From contig JAANDG010000104.1 of NCBI GenBank assembly GCA_036852015.1, positions 186,001 to 250,000 on the forward strand: a stretch of 64,000 nt of DNA, written 5' to 3'. The DNA comes from Pelodera strongyloides. Taxonomy: Eukaryota > Nematoda > Chromadorea > Rhabditida > Rhabditidae. The position numbers were made by a program, and so were the translations under genes. The notes beneath the pieces are model-generated. The model worked only from the letters and a program-made list of their open reading frames with translations, did no database searches and was not told the origin of the DNA. Positions 57,756-64,000 of this stretch are shown piece by piece (position 1 is the stretch's first letter; every line of letters begins with the position of its first letter).

Positions 57756-60700
57756 ATGGAACAGGATCCACAAGAAGGACAAGTATGTTTCTCAAAATTT
57801 AAAACCTGGCTCCTGGCATTCCTTTTGTGGGGTTTGCCAGTATGCTGAAACTTTACGTATTTTAGAACAACACGATAATACTTTTTTAATAGTTTAGTGC
57901 AAAAATACGGTAGTATTGACAAAAACACGGAAATTTTTTGGGTTGCTTCCCATAAGCATTTTAAGAGGGTAGTTGTAGATCTTACAGTCTTAAAGTACTG
58001 TATAGTAGTGCCAGTAGTGCTAGAACTTGTGGTGCTTCGAAATCTCACATTGCCGGTTACATGTTCATCGCCTGGGGGTTTCCTTTTAGAGAGTTCTTTT
58101 TACATGACTACTCGCCTTGTTCAAATTACAATTTTTGTTTAGTCAACGCCGAGTGAATACGTTCACCAATGGGAAATCTCGCCGTCGGGACGATACGGTG
58201 TTGATATGAACTATGAGGAAATTGAGCAAAACACTGCCGCCCCTGAAACACACTTCTTTCGATATCGGTTAGAGCATCTCTGTGGGACTGGTATGTGGGT
58301 GTGTGTGGGCGTTTGTGGGTGAGGGGTGTGGGTGTGGGGTGTGGGGTGTGTATATGTGGTGTGGGTGTGCAGTGTGGTGCATGGGGGCACACCACTGCGC
58401 TTACAATTAGGTTGACAAATACCAATAGGTATTGTTTTCAGCTTCACTATACTCGACTTTTTTGATAACACAACTACTCAGTACTCTTCAAATGTCGGTC
58501 CAATGAAGGCAAGCTTCTACTCTTATACACATCTCTATTATACAAATGCATCAGCGAAAGAGTCAGGTGCGCCTGCATCTCGCCCATTGTTTGCCATACT
58601 CTCTCCAGGTTTTAGCGCTACACTGAGGCACTGAGGACTGGTCGCCCTTGGGCGAAAACCTTGCAAAGATATTTTCGCTCCAGGGTTTCGGCGCGCACCA
58701 GCCGAGTTTCCTCACTATTTTGAAGCAGTTTGACTTGACTATTTTCGCCAACATAATGGCTTGTTTCCAATTAGCACCTACTCAGTATTTACGAAATGCC
58801 AATTACAGATGTTACATACCTTCTACTGGCTTTCGGATACAATTCTAATATCGATCGATTTCTCACGAAGAAGCGCCACCCTAAGACAAAACGTTCTTTA
58901 CGTAGACCATGATTCAAAAACGGTCTAGTTTTGTTTTAGTCCCAAAATAAGTTACATGAGTTGTTGTGTTTGACAAATAAGTATTGAGTAACACTAGCCG
59001 CCTAACATTTTTTGGTTTAAACCGTTTTTGAGTATATAATACATGATATGCATAATTTACATGATCAGTAGACAGTCATATCAAATACATTTATTCCCCC
59101 CCCCCCATGGAAGGCCTGTTAATTATTCTAATTATCATTTTCAGGTTGATTGTCGACTATCCCGTAATTACAATGTTCCTTTGGACACGATGATCAACCA
59201 CGACTGCAACCCGGCACCGCTTCAAATTTATGGAAAAGGTACGGTTTACGCCGTTAAAACATGTTCATGAGTATATTAGCTCAATCGGTTCTGCATCACA
59301 CAGGGTCAGGGCTCAAAAAACATATAATCTTTTCTTGGGATCCTGGGATTTCAGGACATGATACATGACTGGAAAGTCGCTTGTCGACTGATTTTAATGA
59401 AATTAGATCCTGAACTTTATGAACTTGAACTTGTCATAATAAACTACAGTCTAATTCAGAATATTTCGTCGCGTGCGGTAAGAACGACAGCACGTGGAGA
59501 GAAATTGTAATGTATTTGATACCTTGGAATCCGTTAAAACAAATGGAACAGAAGGTTAAACGGTAGGTATACCTGCTGCCTAGGAATCTACAATTTTAGG
59601 TTGGTGAACTTGCGCTTTGTATTAACGACCTCTTCTTCAGACGTTTGTTGGACACCTGAGGCCGTTTTCACCAACATTTACTTCTGTCAAAAAGGGTACT
59701 TCAGTCAAAAGCGCGCGGTACTTCTGGTTTCACCAACATTTACTTCTGTCAAAAAGGTACTTAGGTTAAGTACCTTTTTGACAGAAGTACGCTTTTAACA
59801 CGGGAGGCGTACTTCCACCAAAAAGGTGAAAGTAAGCCTGTACTTCAGTTTTTTCTCCTTTATGAAGACTAATTAACTTAATTTGTTTAATTATTGTATG
59901 GTTTTTATGGTAAATAAGTTTTGTAAACATTTATTGACAATGATTTCAGTTTTTGGATCACATTTCACATATTAATAAAGTGATTACACGCTTGATTATT
60001 TATATATTTTTGTTTACATGGTAAACAACTTCTAGTAATTACTTAGATGTGTATCATATTCGTTTTAAAACGTAATCTAACTGTTATCCAACGTTTTCCT
60101 TCAAAAAAAGTAAATGTTGGTGAAATCCATCAAAAAGCGTGTGGCAGCGTACTTCAGTCATAAATTTACTTAACCTAAGTACCTTTTTGATGATCAAAAA
60201 TTTATGACAGAAGTAAATGTTGGTGAAAACGGCCTCTCTGGATGTTATACCTGCATCTGCATATCTCCTCGGGATTGAATACTGTGGCCTTATGCACGAA
60301 CAGTGGGGCTTCCCCGTTTTGGAGAATTTGTCCTGCGTGTCTCTGATTCGCGTGATACCTCTCTTTCTCTCACCTCCCACTGGGTGGCAGGGAGTATATT
60401 CCCGTGTGCGTGCATACCTGCTAATGGTCACTACTAACCCGATGCAAATTGTTCAGATTCTCGGTCGACAAATACGTTCTACCGGCGGAGAAAATTCAAC
60501 ATGTTGGCCTGAACCCGGCACTACATGGTTGGGGAAAACATTTTTGTCTAATTTAATAATGATCATAATACTTATTTATTGTTTACTTAGCAAATCAAAT
60601 AAAGCAAGGTAACGCGCAAATTACCAAAGTCAAAGATAGTGAAACAACGGTAACACTAAATAAATATAGGAAAAGTGCTTCGTCCAATACTGGAAAATTC

Positions 60701-62896
60701 ATTAATATAATATTGTGATAATGAAAATCGATTCAGGTCACCCGATTTCTTTCAAAAATAAACTGTATTTTCTTTGTGCAGTTGGAGTGCTAACCGACTC
60801 CTTCTATCTGGTTAGTGTAATACATTATGATAATTCATGGATGGTTAAGGCGCACTTAAGATGGGAAAAGTTTGAAGATTTCCGGAAAAAGTCGGCTCAA
60901 GATGGACGGAAAAACATGCTGGAAAATCAAAATCTACTGTAGTGGACTCGTTTTGGATATTATTTTTAACACTGCCGGATCCAAGAATGGATCGCCTGAC
61001 GGTTGGGGCTATATAGCGGAAAAACATCGCTTTTCCATTACGGTGTATCCAGTAAGTAAAATTTACTTTTCCGGTGTCCATCTTGAACCAAACTTTTCCG
61101 GAATTCTTCAAACTTTTCCCAACTCGAACGCGCCTTTATTCTCTGGAGCCAATGTTTTTTTGTCTTCATAAAATCCAGCTAATTCCCTTTGCAGCAACGC
61201 GTCGACTTGCAAACGATGATCAGCCTTGATTTGGAAGCCGTAAGTTTAGTTTGCTTACGTTTCTTATTTTGTACTGTCACCACCGCTAGTGACAATACCT
61301 GGTGTCTTGTGATGCGTATGGACTGCGTCAATAAACACCTGTTTATACAACAGATTTATTCAGCACAATCTAATACCAAAACAAGTGGAAGAAAGACACC
61401 GATCGCGAGAGCAATTAAGCTCACCACACACGGTCTTAGGTGACGACGCAATACAAGGACGATCGCGAGAGCAATTAAGCTCACCACACACGTCTTGTAT
61501 TGAGGTAGAGAAGGGCGATCGCGGGAGCACTTAAGCTCACCACACACGCTTTGTAGGATGTTAAGGATGGATGGACACGTTCGGTCAATCTCCGAGCGAC
61601 CATCTCGATAAGGGGGAATCGTAGGCTCAAGTACAGTACGTTTATGGGCGGAGCAGGAGGAACTCTATCTGCGTATAGAGAAATATCATGCTACCTAACA
61701 AATGTATGCATCTTTATTAACCTCCTTCATTTGCATACTAACTAACAAGTTCATTACATCACCTTTTGTGAGTTCACGGGGGCGAGGCTAATCCTCTTCA
61801 TAATGCACACTCTCTAAGTGGTTACTGACTGGGGTCAGTTTAAATGAAGTAAAGTACATCCTTTGTTGATGTTACACTCATGGGAAAATAAGTGTTTTGA
61901 AACTAACGAGAACTCAACAAGGAAACTGATCTCGATGAATATACGAAGGGTATACGTATAATAAGGTAATATGGATAAATACTACAGGGAAATCACTATA
62001 CAAGTGCGAGTCAGCACATATTTCTTCATTATAGCATTTTTCGAAGCATACTATTACGTATATTGTACATGTCAATCAGTACAGTACCTGTCACGTGTCA
62101 TTTGTTAGTGTTGTGTATGCTTATGGTGTATGCAAACCATATTTGTGGTTTGTGATTGTGGTGTGTGGGTGTGCATGTGTGGGTGTGCATGTGTGGGTGT
62201 GCATGTGTGGGTGCATGTGACTCTTTGGTGGTGTGTGTGTATGTGTGTACGTGTGTACGTGTATATGTGTCTATATATTATGTGTCTATATATGTATGAG
62301 TAAGGGTGTTGTACGTGTAATTACCAGTGGTTGATCGATTAATGCAATCCAGGTGATCCACAATAATGTCGAGGAAATCTCCCACAAGTACTTAGTTGTG
62401 CACAACTTTCAAACGCAAACAGAAAAGGTGAACATTTCTTTACGTTGCTGCTCGTTATTAGAATTAGGAGCCGCCGGTTCCCAATGACGCGTGTATCTTT
62501 GTCTTGTCGCTGGACACAATAGATAGAGATCGGAGAAGGTTTGTTTTAATGTTAAGCAGTTGGCACAACATGTAAATTATTAGCCGGTGAATTACAACAT
62601 TTTATGATTCCGCTAAAGTAAGACAAGCAGACCGAGACAGTAACTCTTTTCAACAATACTCTTGTAAGAAAAAAGTAAGAGTAAGAAGGCCGTGAAAAAA
62701 TAATCTCTTCAGGCGCAAACACACGCGTTCGGATATCGAATTTGCAATTTTGGCAGTAAAGTCTGTCTGTGGGATAGGACGTTGACAAAGGTGCTTTTTA
62801 TTATATATTCCAGTTTTCTTAAGTCAGCATGTCCAGCAACATCGAGTTGTATCTGACAACACTGAAAATAGCGTCTGTCTGAAAGGGTCCGGCTGA
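57756..62896 (+). CDS. unknown ten-exon protein divergent from the HORMA gene
   Basis: Exons 57756-57782, 58143-58294, 58442-58508, 59145-59238, 59460-59506, 59600-59642, 60782-60810, 61195-61239, 62353-62427 and 62828-62896 join in phase to 215 residues. The start is MEQDPQEGQ, then STPSEYVHQWEISPSGRYGV and LDFFDNTTTQYSSN. Further exons give PLDTMINHDCNPAPLQIYGK, EYFVACGKNDSTWREI, VGELALCINDLFFR, QRVDLQTMISLDLEA and VIHNNVEEISHKYLVVHNFQ. Exon 3 ends at a GC donor (ATGAAG|GCAAGC), a rare but real nematode class. Exon 2 has a second possible donor four bases earlier that would break phase. The last exon is the least certain. It has no signal peptide or membrane segment and no domain I recognise, so no function is assigned. 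Confidence 0.55.
58288..58386. repeat. GTGTGGG-rich simple repeat
   Basis: Imperfect repeats of GTGTGGGTGTGGG-like words in an intron of the unknown gene; open frames through it on minus (HTPHTHTP) are artefacts. Confidence 0.7.
59658..60236. repeat. foldback element with GAGGCCGTTTTCACC ends
   Basis: Left GAGGCCGTTTTCACCAACAT and right ATGTTGGTGAAAACGGCCTC are exact inverses. Inside, the words TTCACCAACATTTACTTCTG and AGTACCTTTTTGACAGAAGT recur in both orientations, giving a nested foldback. It begins 15 bp after the donor of exon 59600-59642. Confidence 0.88.
60290..60416. repeat. dispersed repeat family E, copy 2
   Basis: Imperfect match to 41652-41781. It lies directly right of the foldback element in the same intron. 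The 131-codon open frame across it has no splice support and is not annotated. Confidence 0.4.
60849..61134. repeat. palindromic MITE-like element
   Basis: Inverted ends of about 58 bp: GGGAAAAGTTTGAAGATTTC at the left is the near-inverse of GAATTCTTCAAACTTTTCCC at the right, with TCAAGATGGAC / GTCCATCTTGA inside. Fills most of the intron 60811-61194 of the unknown gene. Confidence 0.8.
61400..61549. repeat. three-copy tandem repeat, 56-60 bp period
   Basis: CGATCGCGAGAGCAATTAAG followed by CTCACCACACACG occurs at 61400 and 61460, and with two changes at 61516. The 32-33 bp cores are separated by 23-27 bp of non-identical sequence. Confidence 0.85.
62150..62290. repeat. GT-rich microsatellite
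   Basis: Runs of GTGTGGGTGTGCAT repeated about three times, followed by GTGTGTATGTGTGTACGTGT. Lies in the intron before exon 62353-62427. Confidence 0.85.
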
Positions 62897-64000
62897 TATG
62901 GTTTCATAATTAAACTTCTCAGTAACGTGATTTTACGTTCTCAATATTTTTACTCAAAAATGATGATCAGAGAATCAGAGTAAACTAGCGAATTTTTGCG
63001 CCCATTTAATTCAGTACACATCGTCGGGGACAACTGAGGTACTTTTGCATAACAATTGGCTTTTGTTCATGCGATAAAATAAAAGGGCCCGGTTTTTGTC
63101 TACATACTCATATATTGTATGCAAATTGTGTTGTTCTAATTATATTCTATACAACAGGAAAATACAGGTGTCCAATATAGGTATCACAAACCGGCCGTTA
63201 TTCGTTATTTTGCTTTGAGCATGTGCTAAGCTAATCGATAAACAGAAATATTTTAAAGGGAGTGACAGATCGTCAAACTAGCACATTTGATTTGGACTCT
63301 CTGCGTTGTTCAACCGAGCTACTGGATAGCATTACTGGGTGGGTGTTTTATATTTTACGTAGAATATTAGAATATTCTGTAAATATACTACCCTCTTACA
63401 AGAATGATCTACCAAATAGGGAAATACAATAATACAAGTACTTTATTTTATGTGAAACAATAAAGTTGACGTACATCTGGCGGCTTCTGTGGGGCGCCAT
63501 ATATGAGCTACGCTTGCGCCTAAATTATAGATTGCGCACCGGGAGCGAGGTAGGGGCAAGTGATAGGTTCGAGCGCGGCACAGGAGTGTCACAAGGTGCT
63601 GCAGTGTAGCGCGGTATAGGCCCTGCTTATCGTTTATCACGTATACAAATTACTTTAGCTTGCCCTTGAATTTATTAAATGGACTTTTTAGTTCCAGGTT
63701 TTCATTTTTCACCTACTCGCCTAATGGAAGATTACTCGTTTTTGGCCAAAGCGGAAAAATGCACAAGCGAAAGAGACGCGGTGTCCGAGGGTTGGTTGAT
63801 TTATAATTCAAAAAATGTTTTGTATTTATTTTCACACTCACGTTTAAAATTACCAAGCGTTTGATATTATGCACGTAGAATGTAATCATATAATGCTATG
63901 AAAAGCGTGGTGAAGTTTTCTATGATCTGCGGCATTGTCTTTATCACGGGCACATGACGAACATAACCATTTGAATGTTTCTTGTTTGTAGTAAATCATG
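62897..64000. other. right-end stretch
   Basis: Contains a single MITE-B-like end (AAACCGGCCGTTATTCG) at 63187-63206. A GC-richer patch at 63475-63620 has no clear exon. The frame at 63679-63864 (61 codons) is unsupported. Confidence 0.35.

Noticed and set aside
57724..57782. Earlier start codon giving a basic peptide (MGLPRRKINSRWNRI)
   Set aside because: Its reading frame leads to a stop in the next exon, whereas the ATG at 57756 joins all later exons in phase.
60217..60612. 131-codon open frame on plus
   Set aside because: It begins in the end of a foldback element and crosses repeat family E; it is not needed by the in-phase exon chain of the surrounding gene.
61400..61549. CRISPR-like array of short repeats and spacers
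   Set aside because: Only three copies, in an intron of a nematode gene, without any cas-like gene; it is an ordinary tandem repeat.

Overview
The window is nuclear DNA of a nematode, most likely a rhabditid close to Caenorhabditis. Evidence: introns with GTAAGT/GTGAGT donors and TTTTCAG/TTTTAG acceptors, trans-splice-like acceptors just before several start codons, a GLB-1 type globin pair, a HIM-3/HTP-type meiotic HORMA gene, an F-box-like gene, a lustrin-type Cys-rich secreted protein, and eukaryotic tRNAs with Pol III boxes (one with an intron). There are no operons with bacterial spacing. Most long single open frames here are chance; the real genes are multi-exon and were rebuilt by joining exons whose reading phases agree. 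All gene models are hand-built and no database search was possible.

Layout. 0-5 kb: the 3' half of an unknown plus-strand gene with a charged coiled-coil tail, a minus-strand LC8-like dynein light chain, tRNA-Gly(GCC) and tRNA-Glu(CTC), and an orphan exon for a secreted Pro/Cys-rich peptide. 5-16 kb: no gene I can support, with several dispersed repeats. 16-21.6 kb: a complete nine-exon F-box-like gene whose first intron holds two identical 254-bp repeats, each with a tRNA-like sequence. 22-30 kb: gene-poor, with two or three exon-like fragments. 30.3-37.5 kb: two tandem globin genes, the first carrying an internal triplication of an exon/intron junction, the second with an extra intron filled by a foldback element. 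38.4 kb: intron-containing tRNA-Ile(TAT). 40-57.1 kb: three minus-strand genes, namely an unknown membrane protein, a secreted Cys-rich protein and the HORMA gene. 57.8-62.9 kb: an unknown ten-exon plus-strand gene divergent from the HORMA gene.

The dominant non-genic theme is inverted-repeat (foldback) DNA. At least eight palindromic elements of about 290-850 bp sit inside introns, several within about 30 bp of a splice site, and four share TTAAAGGG ends. They look like non-autonomous DNA transposons; no transposase was seen. Functional links between genes are limited: the two globins are paralogues, and the HORMA gene and the unknown gene beside it share a roughly 600-bp intergenic region that could be a bidirectional promoter.
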